Notes under the pieces: model-generated
What the model was told of the DNA's origin: nothing
Databases searched by the model: none
Seen by the model: the letters and a program-made list of their open reading frames with translations, nothing else
Shown here: in pieces, positions 34,081 through 43,571 of the stretch
Numbering within the stretch: position 1 is the first letter of the stretch
How the letters are laid out: each line of letters starts with the position of its first letter
Translations under genes and position numbers: made by a program
Origin: Parabacteroides sp. AM08-6
GTDB lineage: Bacteria; Bacteroidota; Bacteroidia; Bacteroidales; Tannerellaceae
NCBI RefSeq assembly: GCF_003473295.1
Contig: NZ_QRMP01000010.1
Location: 29,172-93,171, forward strand
DNA length: 64,000 bases
Reading direction: 5' to 3'

Positions 34081-35715
34081 ATGAAAAAACACCTGTTGAT
34101 TTTAATTGGAATTTTAAGTACATGCTCCCTTTCCTGTTTTGCCCAAAGCAAATATTACAAGGCGAGTAAAGAATGGTTGCAAAAAAGCGAAGCCAGCAAA
34201 CCTGCGCTCATTTATAAGGAACATCATCCTTTGAGAATTGTCAACTCTGTAAAAGACGCAAATGCATATCAGGGTTGGAGAATGGAAGAAGTCGGCAGTA
34301 TCGACCCGCTATTCAGAGAATCGTTGAAAAAACATTCCGGAGTAATCCTTGATTTCGGTGAACACCTTACCGGCGATTTTACGTTTTCGCTAAAATTATT
34401 AAGTAAAGCCGTGTCAGATGCTCCTGTCCGCCTGAAATTCACATTCGCAGAGGTTCCGGGAGAACTGAACACTCCGTTCGACCCATATCCGGGAGGCTTA
34501 TCCCGTGCCTGGTTGCAGGATGAGGTCATCACCCTCATGACGGTTCCTATTGAGGCAAGTATTCCGCGAAGGGTTTCTTTCCGTTATCTTAAAATTGACG
34601 TATTGGGTTCTTCTTCCTTCGATTTCGCTTTCGACAAAATGTCGTTCAAAGCACAAAGCGCAGTAGAACCCATACGCATGGATTTAGCCTCTACAACAGA
34701 TCCGCTCATTAAACAAATCAATGAAGTAGGTTTATCTACGCTGAAAGAATGTATGCAAACTGTTTATGAAGATGGTCCGAAGCGCGACCGTCGTTTGTGG
34801 ATTGGCGACCTTTATCTGGAAGCGTTAGCAAATGCTTATTCTTACAAAAATCATGCATTGACAAAGCGCTGTCTGTATTTGCTTGCAGCTCTTTCCAACG
34901 ATGAAGGGCTTCTGCATGCAACCGTTATGGAAGACCCGCAACCGCATCCGCAGGAAGGACAACATTGCCTGGATTATGCATTAATCTACAATGTGGCATT
35001 ATTGGAATACCTGAAAGCAACCGGAGATAGGGAAACGGCCAACGATTTATGGCCGGTGGCAATTCGCCAAATCGAGATGGCACTCCGCCAATTCTCTCCC
35101 GAAATGATTTATGATATGCAAAAACCTCCGATTTACTGGCTGGTATTCGATTGGAAGGACAATTATGACCGGCAAGCTTCTATGCAGGGATTGACAATTT
35201 GGGCACTCCTGCATAGTTATGAGCTTGCAAAAATGTTGGGTAAGGAAAAAGAAGTAAAAGAGTGGCCGGCATTAGCCGTACAGATGAAAAAAGCTGCCCG
35301 GAAATACTTCTATGACAAGAAACAAGGTGTCATTGTCAGCGGAGAAACCAAGCAAGTATCTTACCTTTCGCAAGTATGGATGATTTTGTCTGAAACACTG
35401 ACCTTGAAAGAGGGAGCACGGGCAATGAAAACAGCAATGTCGATGCCGGATGCTTGTTACCCGGGTTGTCCGTACGCTTACCATTATGTCGTAGAAGCTT
35501 TATTAAAATGCGGCATGAATGATGAGGCTAAAAAACTACTTGTCGACTATTGGGGCGGCATGGTAAAAAAAGGAGCGGATACTTTCTGGGAAGTTTATGA
35601 CCCGAACAACGATGAGTTGTCTCCTTACGGATTTTTCCCAATAAACAGCTACTGTCACGCATGGAGTTGTACGCCAGTCTATTTTATCAACAAATATCCT
35701 GATATATTCCAGTAA
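34081..35715 (+). CDS. GH78-like (alpha-L-rhamnosidase six-hairpin) enzyme, exported
   Basis: This 544-residue protein has a signal peptide (about 1-22), a beta-sandwich of about 180 residues and an (alpha/alpha)6 barrel. The signature EDGPKRDRRLWIGDLYLEAL (about 230-249) parallels the DCPQRDERLGWTGD region of GH78 rhamnosidases and contains the Asp/Glu pair of the active site. It is shorter than full GH78 enzymes (about 900 residues) because the extra N-terminal modules are missing. It is the last gene of the locus, and its end overlaps the ECF sigma gene tail-to-tail by 29 bp. Rhamnosidase activity is inferred. Confidence 0.75.
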   Translation: MKKHLLILIGILSTCSLSCFAQSKYYKASKEWLQKSEASKPALIYKEHHPLRIVNSVKDANAYQGWRMEEVGSIDPLFRESLKKHSGVILDFGEHLTGDFTFSLKLLSKAVSDAPVRLKFTFAEVPGELNTPFDPYPGGLSRAWLQDEVITLMTVPIEASIPRRVSFRYLKIDVLGSSSFDFAFDKMSFKAQSAVEPIRMDLASTTDPLIKQINEVGLSTLKECMQTVYEDGPKRDRRLWIGDLYLEALANAYSYKNHALTKRCLYLLAALSNDEGLLHATVMEDPQPHPQEGQHCLDYALIYNVALLEYLKATGDRETANDLWPVAIRQIEMALRQFSPEMIYDMQKPPIYWLVFDWKDNYDRQASMQGLTIWALLHSYELAKMLGKEKEVKEWPALAVQMKKAARKYFYDKKQGVIVSGETKQVSYLSQVWMILSETLTLKEGARAMKTAMSMPDACYPGCPYAYHYVVEALLKCGMNDEAKKLLVDYWGGMVKKGADTFWEVYDPNNDELSPYGFFPINSYCHAWSCTPVYFINKYPDIFQ

Positions 35716-36304
35716 AAAAGCCAAAAAGTACCGTCAGTGTCAAATCCGGGAAATGCGGACGAATCTTTTCAATAATCTTTTCAACCGCAATTTTCATTTG
35801 GACACGGACGGTACTTTCGCTAATAGATAAAATCTTTCCGATTTCTTTAGGCTTAAGCCCTTCCTGACGAGCCATCAGAAAAATCAGACGGCATTTATCA
35901 GGCAATTCGTTTATGATTTGCGTAAGTAAAGTTTCTATTTCCTTATCAATAAGTTGCCCATCCGGAGATGATGCCTCCAGGTCTTCCAATTCAATCGGAA
36001 AATCATCTAAGGAGAGCTTTTCATATTCATTCTTTCTATTGAGGTAACGCATCGCCTCATTTTTCGTGACAATATAAAAATAAGCTTCCAGATTTGTTAT
36101 CTCTTTCAGCTTCTTACGAGACTGCCAGATTGAGAAAAAAACATCCGACACCACTTCGCGGCATGCCTCCTTATCTCTCAAAAAATAATAGGAAAAACGA
36201 AACACATTTTCATAATATACTTGATAAAGCATATTAAATGCACTTCTATTGTCCTCGGAAACAGAACGAGCAAGATGATCGATATCTATTTTTACTGTTT
36301 TCAA
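35687..36304 (-). CDS. ECF-type RNA polymerase sigma factor
   Basis: This protein of about 205 residues has sigma region 2 (FNMLYQVYYENVFRFSYYFL; VVSDVFFSIWQSR) and region 4 (LPDKCRLIFLMARQEGLKPKEIGKILSISESTVRVQMK). The start is probably TTG at 36304: an upstream in-frame GTG at 36322 coincides with the end of the -7 box at 36322-36329. It converges on the carbohydrate locus at 24.5-35.7 kb and overlaps its last gene by 29 bp. The locus has a FecR anti-sigma but no sigma gene of its own, so this is the likely partner. Confidence 0.9.
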   Translation of the reverse strand: MKTVKIDIDHLARSVSEDNRSAFNMLYQVYYENVFRFSYYFLRDKEACREVVSDVFFSIWQSRKKLKEITNLEAYFYIVTKNEAMRYLNRKNEYEKLSLDDFPIELEDLEASSPDGQLIDKEIETLLTQIINELPDKCRLIFLMARQEGLKPKEIGKILSISESTVRVQMKIAVEKIIEKIRPHFPDLTLTVLFGFFTGIYQDIC

Positions 36305-36321
36305 CGAAATAAATAAATACA

Positions 36322-36351
36322 CAAACTTAAGAATATAATCTTAATTTTCAA
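36322..36351 (-). promoter_or_regulatory. Housekeeping promoter of the ECF sigma gene
   Basis: The minus strand has TTG at 36349-36351, a 19-nt spacer and TAAGTTTG at 36322-36329. This near-perfect vegetative promoter excludes the upstream GTG start. Confidence 0.7.
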
Positions 36352-36392
36352 TCACTCGCCCTTCCTTATTTCCAAGAAAACAAAAAAACTCG

Positions 36393-36400
36393 TATGTTTG
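36393..36400 (+). promoter_or_regulatory. -7 box for the PNPOx-like gene
   Basis: TATGTTTG, 24 nt ahead of the start codon. Confidence 0.6.
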
Positions 36401-36424
36401 TAAATAAAAACTCAAAACGATAAA

Positions 36425-36910
36425 ATGAAAACGTTAGTACATACTGATAAAGAACAGATTGAAGCGATTATAAAGAAATGCGATATCTGCTATGTAGGAT
36501 TAGCCGACACGGATGGAACTCCTTATGTTTTGCCTATGAACTTCGGATATCGTGAAGGCGTTATATATTTACATTCCGCACAAGAAGGACGCAGCATATC
36601 GATACTAGAACGGAACCCTCGGGCGTGTATCACGTTTAGTACAGACCACGACTTAGTGTTTCAGCACCCCGAAGTGGCATGCAGTTACCGGATGCGTTCC
36701 AAAAGTGTGATTTGCTGGGGAAGGGTAGTTTTTGAGGAAAACTTTGAAAAGAAAGTAGAGGCGTTGGACATTATTATGAAACAATATTCGGATAAAAGCT
36801 TTACCTATAGCAATCCTGCTGTTGTCAATGTAAAAATATGGAAAGTAGAAATAGACGAAGTCAGTTGTAAAGAGTTCGGCGCTCCGCATAAAAAAACAAT
36901 GCCTATTTGA
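36425..36910 (+). CDS. Pyridoxamine 5'-phosphate oxidase-like flavoprotein (NimA-type fold)
   Basis: This 161-residue split-barrel flavin-binding protein has the family pattern: ICYVGLADTDGTPYVLPMNFGY, YLHSAQEGRSISIL (phosphate-binding) and a later RSKSVICWGRVVF strand. The group includes NimA-like 5-nitroimidazole reductases as well as many uncharacterised flavin- or heme-binding proteins. It stands alone with its own promoter. Neither a resistance role nor a specific substrate can be read from the sequence. Confidence 0.82.
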   Translation: MKTLVHTDKEQIEAIIKKCDICYVGLADTDGTPYVLPMNFGYREGVIYLHSAQEGRSISILERNPRACITFSTDHDLVFQHPEVACSYRMRSKSVICWGRVVFEENFEKKVEALDIIMKQYSDKSFTYSNPAVVNVKIWKVEIDEVSCKEFGAPHKKTMPI

Positions 36911-36961
36911 ACATTCTTTATAGAAAAGACTTTTATAGGATAAGATATTCAAATATTTGAC

Positions 36962-36969
36962 TAATTTTG
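36962..36969 (+). promoter_or_regulatory. -7 box for the collagen-like lipoprotein gene
   Basis: TAATTTTG, 28 nt ahead of the ATG at 36998. Confidence 0.5.
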
Positions 36970-36997
36970 TCGAATACGCATCTAAAATAAACATAAA

Positions 36998-37465
36998 ATG
37001 AAAAGATTTCTGTTATTATTGTTTCTGACGCTAACGGTATTTACTGCTTGTGAAGGACCTTCCGGCCCTCCGGGACGAGACGGACAAGATGGACAAGATG
37101 GAAATAGCATGTATTGGTTTGTAAAAACATATACGATACACGAAAAGGACTGGGAATTATATACTGACGAAGACGGGCTTAATCCATACTATATGTGTGA
37201 AGTTCCAATAAAAGAACTGTCTGACGACATCTATTATGACGGAAATGTGTTTGCTTACCTAATCATGAACTTCGACCAACAAAATGAGGTACAGACTCCT
37301 CTGCCTTATACACACCCGGCGGAAAATGTGCAGGGACAAGAATGGTCGGAAATCGTACATTTTGACTACATGCCTGGCTCCATTGCCTTTTATGTTACTT
37401 ACAGTGATTTTGCGACAAATGTATGGCCCGGAGATTTACATTTCAGAGTCGTTATGAACTACTAA
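36998..37465 (+). CDS. Lipoprotein with a short collagen-like stretch
   Basis: This 155-residue protein starts with a lipoprotein signal ending in FTAC (C18). Directly after the lipid anchor comes GPSGPPGRDGQDGQDGN, five Gly-X-Y triplets. A globular domain of about 115 residues of unrecognised family follows. Short collagen-like stalks of this type occur just after the lipid anchor in other Bacteroidetes lipoproteins and may act as a spacer or trimerisation element. It is a single-gene unit with a -7 box upstream. The function is unknown. Confidence 0.75.
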   Translation: MKRFLLLLFLTLTVFTACEGPSGPPGRDGQDGQDGNSMYWFVKTYTIHEKDWELYTDEDGLNPYYMCEVPIKELSDDIYYDGNVFAYLIMNFDQQNEVQTPLPYTHPAENVQGQEWSEIVHFDYMPGSIAFYVTYSDFATNVWPGDLHFRVVMNY

Positions 37466-37479
37466 TTGGAAAAATAATG

Positions 37480-37487
37480 TACTTTTG
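37480..37487 (+). promoter_or_regulatory. -7 box for the serine acetyltransferase gene
   Basis: TACTTTTG, 26 nt before the start codon at 37514. Confidence 0.5.
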
Positions 37488-37513
37488 TCCAATTAAAGAA
37501 TATTCTGAAAATA

Positions 37514-38446
37514 ATGGATTTGCAGAAGCATAGCGAGGTACTGGATAAGACAGTAGAAAAGCTTTCAGATGAAGCATCTTACAGGCAGTTGTTTCATGCG
37601 TATCGCGATGAAGAAGCTTTGCCTTCCGGTGAAGTGCTGAAAGAAATTATAGATTTATGCCGGGCAATCCTTTTCCCCGGCTATTACGGAAACGCACGCA
37701 TCAGCAAACAAACAATCCGCTTTCACACCGGAGTGAATATCGAGACATTGCATAGTTTACTTACGCGACAGATATATGCAGGGCTTTGTTTCAGCGACAC
37801 TAATTGCTCAACTTGTCCTGAAGAGCGGATTTATACGGAAGCGGAAAAACTATCGGAAGCTTTTATTGCAACACTTCCCGACATACGTATCCAATTGGGG
37901 ACAGATGTAGAAGCAGCCTTCAACGGAGATCCTGCCGCACAAAATATCAATGAGGTTATTTTCTGCTATCCGGGTTTTCGGGCTATTTGTAATTATCGTA
38001 TCGCTCACCAGCTATACATGTTGGGAGTTCCTTTCATTCCACGTATGATAACCGAAATGGCACACTCGGAAACAGGTATTGATATTCATCCGGGTGCGCA
38101 AATCGGAAATTTCTTCTCTATCGACCATGGAACAGGAACCGTTATCGGTGAAACCAGTGTAATCGGTAATCATGTCCGTATCTTCCAAGGAGTGAGTCTT
38201 GCCGGAGAAAAATTGCCGCCCGACGAAAATGGAAATGCCATTCGCGGAATTGCCCGCCATCCGATACTGGACAATCATGTAACGATTTACTCCAACGCAA
38301 CCCTGCTCGGCAGGATACATATCGGCGAAGGGGCAACCATTTGTGGAAACGTCTGGATTACCCAGGATGTTCCTGCCGGGACAATCGTTTCCCAATTGAC
38401 GGTCGATAAAACGGTCGATATGAGAAATTCAACAACAAAGGATTAA
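37514..38446 (+). CDS. Serine O-acetyltransferase (EpsC/CysE type)
   Basis: This 310-residue cytoplasmic enzyme makes O-acetylserine, the first step of cysteine synthesis. The helical N-terminal half (about 1-185) is of the longer EpsC type. The left-handed beta-helix begins near IDIHPGAQIGNFFSIDHGTGTVIG, with hexapeptide repeats and the catalytic region GETSVIGNHVRIFQGVSLAG. It ends at WITQDVPAGTIV. The usual short C-terminal tail that binds cysteine synthase is not obvious. The downstream THUMP methyltransferase gene follows after 28 bp and may share the transcript. Confidence 0.9.
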   Translation: MDLQKHSEVLDKTVEKLSDEASYRQLFHAYRDEEALPSGEVLKEIIDLCRAILFPGYYGNARISKQTIRFHTGVNIETLHSLLTRQIYAGLCFSDTNCSTCPEERIYTEAEKLSEAFIATLPDIRIQLGTDVEAAFNGDPAAQNINEVIFCYPGFRAICNYRIAHQLYMLGVPFIPRMITEMAHSETGIDIHPGAQIGNFFSIDHGTGTVIGETSVIGNHVRIFQGVSLAGEKLPPDENGNAIRGIARHPILDNHVTIYSNATLLGRIHIGEGATICGNVWITQDVPAGTIVSQLTVDKTVDMRNSTTKD

Positions 38447-38474
38447 CAATTAATATAAGAATTACTAATAAACA

Positions 38475-40031
38475 ATGGAAAAAGCAGCAGACACAACATT
38501 GTCAACTGTCAACCGTCAATCACCAACTTTCGAGATGGTGGCCAAGACCCTTTACGGGTTAGAAGAAATACTGGCTGGTGAGTTATTATCGTTAGGAGCC
38601 AACGACATTCAAATTGGTCGCCGGATGGTTCCCTTTACCGGAGATAAGGAAGTGCTTTACAAAGCAAATTTTTATTGCCGTACGGCACTCCGTATCCTGA
38701 AACCCATTTATCACTTCAAAGCGAAAGACGCCGACACTGTATACAAAGAAGCGAAAAAAGTGATGTGGGAAAACTATATGTCGCTGGATAAAACTTTCGC
38801 AATCGATTCCGTTATTTATTCCGACGATTTCAACCATTCCAAGTTCGTAGCCTACCGCACAAAAGATGCTATAGCAGACTACTTCATGGAAAAATATGAA
38901 AAACGCCCGTCTGTACGGGTAAATAATCCGGATTTATACATTAACATCCATATTTCACACAACGATTGTACCTTGTCTATCGACAGTTCCGGCGAAAGTC
39001 TTCACAAACGCGGATATCGTGTAGAGCAGACTGAAGCACCGTTGAACGAAGTGCTGGCTGCCGGTATGATTTTAAAAACCGGCTGGAAAGGTGAATCCAA
39101 TTTCGTAGATCCGATGTGTGGCTCAGGTACGTTACTGATAGAAGCCGCGATGATTGCCCTTAATATCGCCCCGGGTATACACCGGAAAGAATTTGCTTTT
39201 GAGAAATGGATAGATTTCGACCAAGAACTGTTCGACCGTATCTACAACGACGAAAGCCAGGAACGTGACTTTAAATTTAAATGTTACGGTTCTGATATTA
39301 GCCCTGCCGCTATCGAAATCGCTGAAAAAAATATCCGTAGTGCCGGCTTGATGAAATACATCGACTTAAAAGTATTGCCTTTCCAGCAGTTTACGGAAGC
39401 GCCTCAACCGGGTATCATGGTCACTAATCCCCCTTACGGCGAACGTATCTCTACCCGCGATTTATTGGGCTTATACAATATGATAGGTGAACGCATCAAG
39501 CATGTATTCACCGGTTACAATGTCTGGATTTTAAGTTACAAAGACGAATGTTTCGACAAAATCGGACTGAAACCGAATGAACGGATGAAGCTAATCAATG
39601 GCTCATTAGACTGCGAATATCGTTGTTATCAAATTTTCGAAGGGAAAAACAAAGATTATAAAAAGGCTTTAAGCGAAAGTGGAGAAGAAAGCCTTTCGCG
39701 CCCTGTCATACGAGAGAAAAGTTCGTTTGAACGCAGACCGGACAGGCCTTCACGCCCAAACTTCAAAACAGACCGTATGGATCGTCCCGAACGTCGCTTT
39801 GCAGCCGCCCACAGTGAAGATGATAGCGAAGGGGCTACATTTATCCCCGGCAAACGTTTCTTAGAAGACCGTCCGTTCAGGAAGGATTCTGAAAGTAAAC
39901 GTCCTATCAAGAAACGCTTTAAAGATGATGATGATTTCAGAGGAAAAAAACATTTCGGAGATAAAAAGAACAGTGAACATTCGTTTAAAAAACCATTCAA
40001 AAGAAAAGGGAAAAACAATTATGACGATTAA
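38475..40031 (+). CDS. THUMP-domain class I RNA methyltransferase (RlmL N-terminal type)
   Basis: This 518-residue enzyme has a THUMP RNA-binding domain (about 60-165) and a Rossmann methyltransferase domain (about 185-385). The latter has VDPMCGSGTLLIEAAM (SAM-binding) and the N6/N2 target motif NPPY at 318-321 (VTNPPYGERIS). It corresponds to the guanine-N2 half of E. coli RlmL, which modifies 23S rRNA. The last ~120 residues form an Arg/Lys/Asp-rich, low-complexity tail (RPDRPSRPNFK; KRPIKKRFKDDDD), probably disordered and RNA-binding. The gene end overlaps the next start codon by 11 bp. Confidence 0.9.
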   Translation: MEKAADTTLSTVNRQSPTFEMVAKTLYGLEEILAGELLSLGANDIQIGRRMVPFTGDKEVLYKANFYCRTALRILKPIYHFKAKDADTVYKEAKKVMWENYMSLDKTFAIDSVIYSDDFNHSKFVAYRTKDAIADYFMEKYEKRPSVRVNNPDLYINIHISHNDCTLSIDSSGESLHKRGYRVEQTEAPLNEVLAAGMILKTGWKGESNFVDPMCGSGTLLIEAAMIALNIAPGIHRKEFAFEKWIDFDQELFDRIYNDESQERDFKFKCYGSDISPAAIEIAEKNIRSAGLMKYIDLKVLPFQQFTEAPQPGIMVTNPPYGERISTRDLLGLYNMIGERIKHVFTGYNVWILSYKDECFDKIGLKPNERMKLINGSLDCEYRCYQIFEGKNKDYKKALSESGEESLSRPVIREKSSFERRPDRPSRPNFKTDRMDRPERRFAAAHSEDDSEGATFIPGKRFLEDRPFRKDSESKRPIKKRFKDDDDFRGKKHFGDKKNSEHSFKKPFKRKGKNNYDD

Positions 40032-42231
40032 GAGCAGATTGTTGCTTTGTATATTTTCATTTTCAACTATTTTGTCGGTAATGGCACAGGAGAAACAATT
40101 TACCTTACACGACCTGATACCGGGAGGTAAGAATTATAGTCGTTTTGTTCCACGCAACCTGAAACAGCTGATGTGGTGCGGCGACACTTACCTGTATGCC
40201 AAAGGCGACAGTATGTTAAGTGGGGAAGCTACTAAAAATGAAAGAGTAGCATTCACTCGCCAACAACTTAACGAGGCCCTGACAAAAGCCGGATTACAAA
40301 CGGTAGGTAGTCTGCCTGCCTTTTCCGTTCCTTACAAAGAACAACCGGTTCTGTCTTTTATTTCCAAACGTCACCGTATTCATTATAACTACCTTGAGAA
40401 CAAGGTAGTGGCCGATTACCAGCTAACAGATACATGGACAAACTATGATTTCTGTCCGGCAAATGGTTATCTGGCTTTCACGGAAGGGAACAATATACAA
40501 ATCCTTTCACCGGATAATACCGTAAAAGTCGTTACCCAAGAAACTGGTAACGGTATTGTATGCGGTAAGTCGGTACATCAGAATGAATTTGGCATTCATA
40601 AAGGCACTTTCTGGTCTCCGAACGGCTCAGCCTTGGCTTTCTATCGTATGGATGAAAGTATGGTAACAGATTATCCGTTCGTCAATATCGATAACCGTTG
40701 TGCCAAAGCCGAACCGCACAAATATCCGATGGCGGGCATGAAAAGTCATGAAGTAACGGTAGGCGTATACAATCTTTCTTCCGGAAAAACCATTTGGTTG
40801 AAAACCGGTTTGCCCAAAGAAAAGTATCTGACAAACATCGCTTGGAGTCCCGACGAAAAGAGTCTTTATATCGCAGAGCTGAACCGCGAACAGAATGAAA
40901 TGCATCTGGTTCGTTATTCCGCCCTGACCGGAGAAAAGGAAGCCGATTTGTTTACCGAAACGGACGAACATTACGTAGAACCGCAGCATCCGGTCCTCTT
41001 TCTCCCGAACAATCCGGATAAATTTATCTGGCAAAGTGAACGGGACGGCTACAATCACCTATATCTGTATAATACAAAAGGGGAATTATTGAAACAGCTC
41101 ACAAAAGGCGAATGGGTGGTACTGGATGTATTAGGCTTCGATGCAAAAGCAGAGAATCTCTTCCTTTCATCAACCCAACCACATCTTTTAAGTTCGTTCC
41201 ACTACGGTACACCCCTGAATATCAACACATGGAAAGTTTCTTTGAAAAAAGGAAATACCCTTTGTTTAAGCGGACATGCCACCTTGACCGGAGTACACAA
41301 CACACAACTCAGTACTTCAGGAAGATACTTGCTCGACAATTACTCCTCACCTTCCACTCCCCGCATAATCGAACTGATTGATACGAAAAAAGGAGAAACC
41401 CTGCGTACGTTGCTGACAGCAAAAGATCCATACGCCGGGTATGCCATGCCGGAAATTGTCACAGGAACCATCAAGGCCGCTGATGGCATAACCGATTTGA
41501 ATTTTCGTCTGGTAAAACCTGTCGGTCTGGACGAAACAAAGAAATACCCGACTATCGTTTATGTTTACGGCGGTCCACATGCGCAATTAGTTACGGGAGG
41601 CTGGAAAAACGGAGTTGGCGGTTGGGATATTTACATGGCACAACGCGGATATGTGATATTCACAATAGACAGTCGCGGTTCGGCTAATCGCGGACATGCT
41701 TTCGAAAGTGTTATCCATCGCAATTTAGGAGTAAACGAAATGGCCGACCAAGTAAAAGGTGTCGAGTTTCTGAAGTCTTTACCTTATGTAGATACAGACC
41801 GCATTGGTGTACATGGATGGAGCTACGGTGGCTTCATGACCACCAACCTGATGTGTTCGTATCCTGAAATCTTCAAAGTAGGAGTAGCCGGCGGACCTGT
41901 TATCGACTGGAGTAATTACGAAATCATGTACGGAGAGCGTTATATGGACCGTCCTCAAGACAACCCGGATGGATACAAAAACGCTAATCTGAAGTTGAAA
42001 GCAAAAGACCTAAAAGGCCATCTGCTCCTTATACACGGCGACATCGACCCGGTTGTGGTATGGCAGCATAGCCTCGGCTTCCTAAAAGCCTGTGTAGACG
42101 CAGATACTTATCCGGACTATTTTGTCTATCCACGTCATGAGCACAATGTCATTGGTAAAGACCGGCCCCACCTGTACGAAAAGATTACCCGGTACTTCGA
42201 CGATTATCTGAAAAATACAAACAAAGAATAA
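40021..42231 (+). CDS. Dipeptidyl peptidase IV-like S9 serine peptidase
   Basis: This exported 736-residue protein has a signal peptide (about 1-22, ending VMA), a DPPIV beta-propeller (about 35-480) and an S9 alpha/beta-hydrolase domain. The catalytic triad is S601 in GWSYGGF, D676 in GDIDPVV and H708 in RHEHNV. The spacing of 75 and 32 residues is normal for the family. I chose ATG 40021 because it starts the signal; longer readings run back into the preceding gene. It probably removes N-terminal X-Pro/X-Ala dipeptides in the periplasm. Confidence 0.9.
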   Translation: MTIKSRLLLCIFSFSTILSVMAQEKQFTLHDLIPGGKNYSRFVPRNLKQLMWCGDTYLYAKGDSMLSGEATKNERVAFTRQQLNEALTKAGLQTVGSLPAFSVPYKEQPVLSFISKRHRIHYNYLENKVVADYQLTDTWTNYDFCPANGYLAFTEGNNIQILSPDNTVKVVTQETGNGIVCGKSVHQNEFGIHKGTFWSPNGSALAFYRMDESMVTDYPFVNIDNRCAKAEPHKYPMAGMKSHEVTVGVYNLSSGKTIWLKTGLPKEKYLTNIAWSPDEKSLYIAELNREQNEMHLVRYSALTGEKEADLFTETDEHYVEPQHPVLFLPNNPDKFIWQSERDGYNHLYLYNTKGELLKQLTKGEWVVLDVLGFDAKAENLFLSSTQPHLLSSFHYGTPLNINTWKVSLKKGNTLCLSGHATLTGVHNTQLSTSGRYLLDNYSSPSTPRIIELIDTKKGETLRTLLTAKDPYAGYAMPEIVTGTIKAADGITDLNFRLVKPVGLDETKKYPTIVYVYGGPHAQLVTGGWKNGVGGWDIYMAQRGYVIFTIDSRGSANRGHAFESVIHRNLGVNEMADQVKGVEFLKSLPYVDTDRIGVHGWSYGGFMTTNLMCSYPEIFKVGVAGGPVIDWSNYEIMYGERYMDRPQDNPDGYKNANLKLKAKDLKGHLLLIHGDIDPVVVWQHSLGFLKACVDADTYPDYFVYPRHEHNVIGKDRPHLYEKITRYFDDYLKNTNKE

Positions 42232-42242
42232 AATATAATTAT

Positions 42243-43514
42243 ATGAATATCTTATTATTAGGCTCAGGCGGCCGCGAACATGCAATAGCCTGGAAAATAG
42301 CTCAAAGCCCGAAAGTGGACCGGTTATTTATCGCCCCCGGTAATGCGGGAACTGCATTGACCGGCACGAACATCGCGATAAAAGCCGACGATTTTCCCGC
42401 TATCAGGGAATTTGTATTGGCCAACAACATCCATATGGTTGTGGTCGGTCCGGAAGACCCTTTGGTAAAAGGTGTTTACGATTTCTTCAAGAATGACGCA
42501 GCACTGGCCAATATACCTGTTATCGGTCCGTCCAAGGCCGGTGCACAACTGGAAGGAAGTAAAGACTTTGCCAAAGCATTTATGATGCGTCATAACATCC
42601 CGACAGCCCGGTATAAAAGCATTTCAGCCGACAACCTTCAAGAAGGATATACCTTTCTTGAGGAGTTGGAAGCCCCTTACGTGCTGAAAGCTGACGGTTT
42701 AGCCGCCGGTAAAGGCGTACTCATACTGGACACACTGGAAGAAGCAAAAAAAGAACTGGGTGACATGCTGGGTGGTATGTTCGGTGATGCCAGTAAAACG
42801 GTGGTAATCGAAGAATTTCTGGACGGTATCGAATGCTCCGTATTTGTTATGACAGACGGCAAAGATTATAAAGTTCTTCCTGTTGCCAAAGATTACAAAC
42901 GTATCGGCGAAGGGAATACAGGTTTGAATACCGGCGGCATGGGAGCCGTATCTCCCGTTCCGTTTGCAGATGAGACGTTTATGGAAAAAGTAGACAAACG
43001 GATTATCCGTCCTACCATCGAAGGCCTGAAAGCGGAAAACATAGACTATAAAGGCTTCATTTTCCTCGGACTTATCAACGTAAAAAATGAACCGATGGTA
43101 ATCGAATACAATTGCCGTATGGGAGACCCGGAAACAGAAGTTGTCATGCTCCGTATCCAAAGTGACCTCGTAGAATTGCTGGAAGGCGTGGCCGAAGGTA
43201 ATTTAGGCAATCGTACGTTGACACACGACCCGCGTGCCGCCGTTACAGTCATGTTGGTTAGTGGCGGATATCCCGAAGCTTACGAAAAAGGAAAACTCAT
43301 CAGTGGTCTGGATAAAATATCATCCGAAAACATTATTTTCCATGCCGGAACCAAAGAAGCCGACGGACAAATCCTAACGAACGGCGGACGCGTCATTGCC
43401 GTAAGCTCTTACGGGGCTAACAAGGAAGAAGCACTCGCACAATCGTTTGCCGGAGCTAAAACCATCGACTTCGACAAGAAGTATTTCCGTAGCGACATAG
43501 GTTTCGATTTATAA
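42243..43514 (+). CDS. purD: Phosphoribosylamine-glycine ligase
   Basis: This 423-residue ATP-grasp enzyme catalyses the second step of de novo purine synthesis. The N-terminus [21 protein letters not shown] is diagnostic. The ATP-binding strand [16 protein letters not shown], the [17 protein letters not shown] region and the metal-binding [12 protein letters not shown] follow in order. The C-terminal B domain ends in FRSDIGFDL. The length is standard. It lies 12 bp downstream of the peptidase gene. Confidence 0.96.
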   Translation: MNILLLGSGGREHAIAWKIAQSPKVDRLFIAPGNAGTALTGTNIAIKADDFPAIREFVLANNIHMVVVGPEDPLVKGVYDFFKNDAALANIPVIGPSKAGAQLEGSKDFAKAFMMRHNIPTARYKSISADNLQEGYTFLEELEAPYVLKADGLAAGKGVLILDTLEEAKKELGDMLGGMFGDASKTVVIEEFLDGIECSVFVMTDGKDYKVLPVAKDYKRIGEGNTGLNTGGMGAVSPVPFADETFMEKVDKRIIRPTIEGLKAENIDYKGFIFLGLINVKNEPMVIEYNCRMGDPETEVVMLRIQSDLVELLEGVAEGNLGNRTLTHDPRAAVTVMLVSGGYPEAYEKGKLISGLDKISSENIIFHAGTKEADGQILTNGGRVIAVSSYGANKEEALAQSFAGAKTIDFDKKYFRSDIGFDL

Positions 43515-43571
43515 GTATGTGACTTGCCAGTTACCTTTTTAGAAGAAAAGTAACTGGCAAATAATTCTGAT

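Noticed and set aside
36425..36910. Calling the PNPOx-like gene a nitroimidazole-resistance (nim) gene
   Set aside because: Only the general fold is visible; nothing in the sequence separates it from the many uncharacterised relatives.
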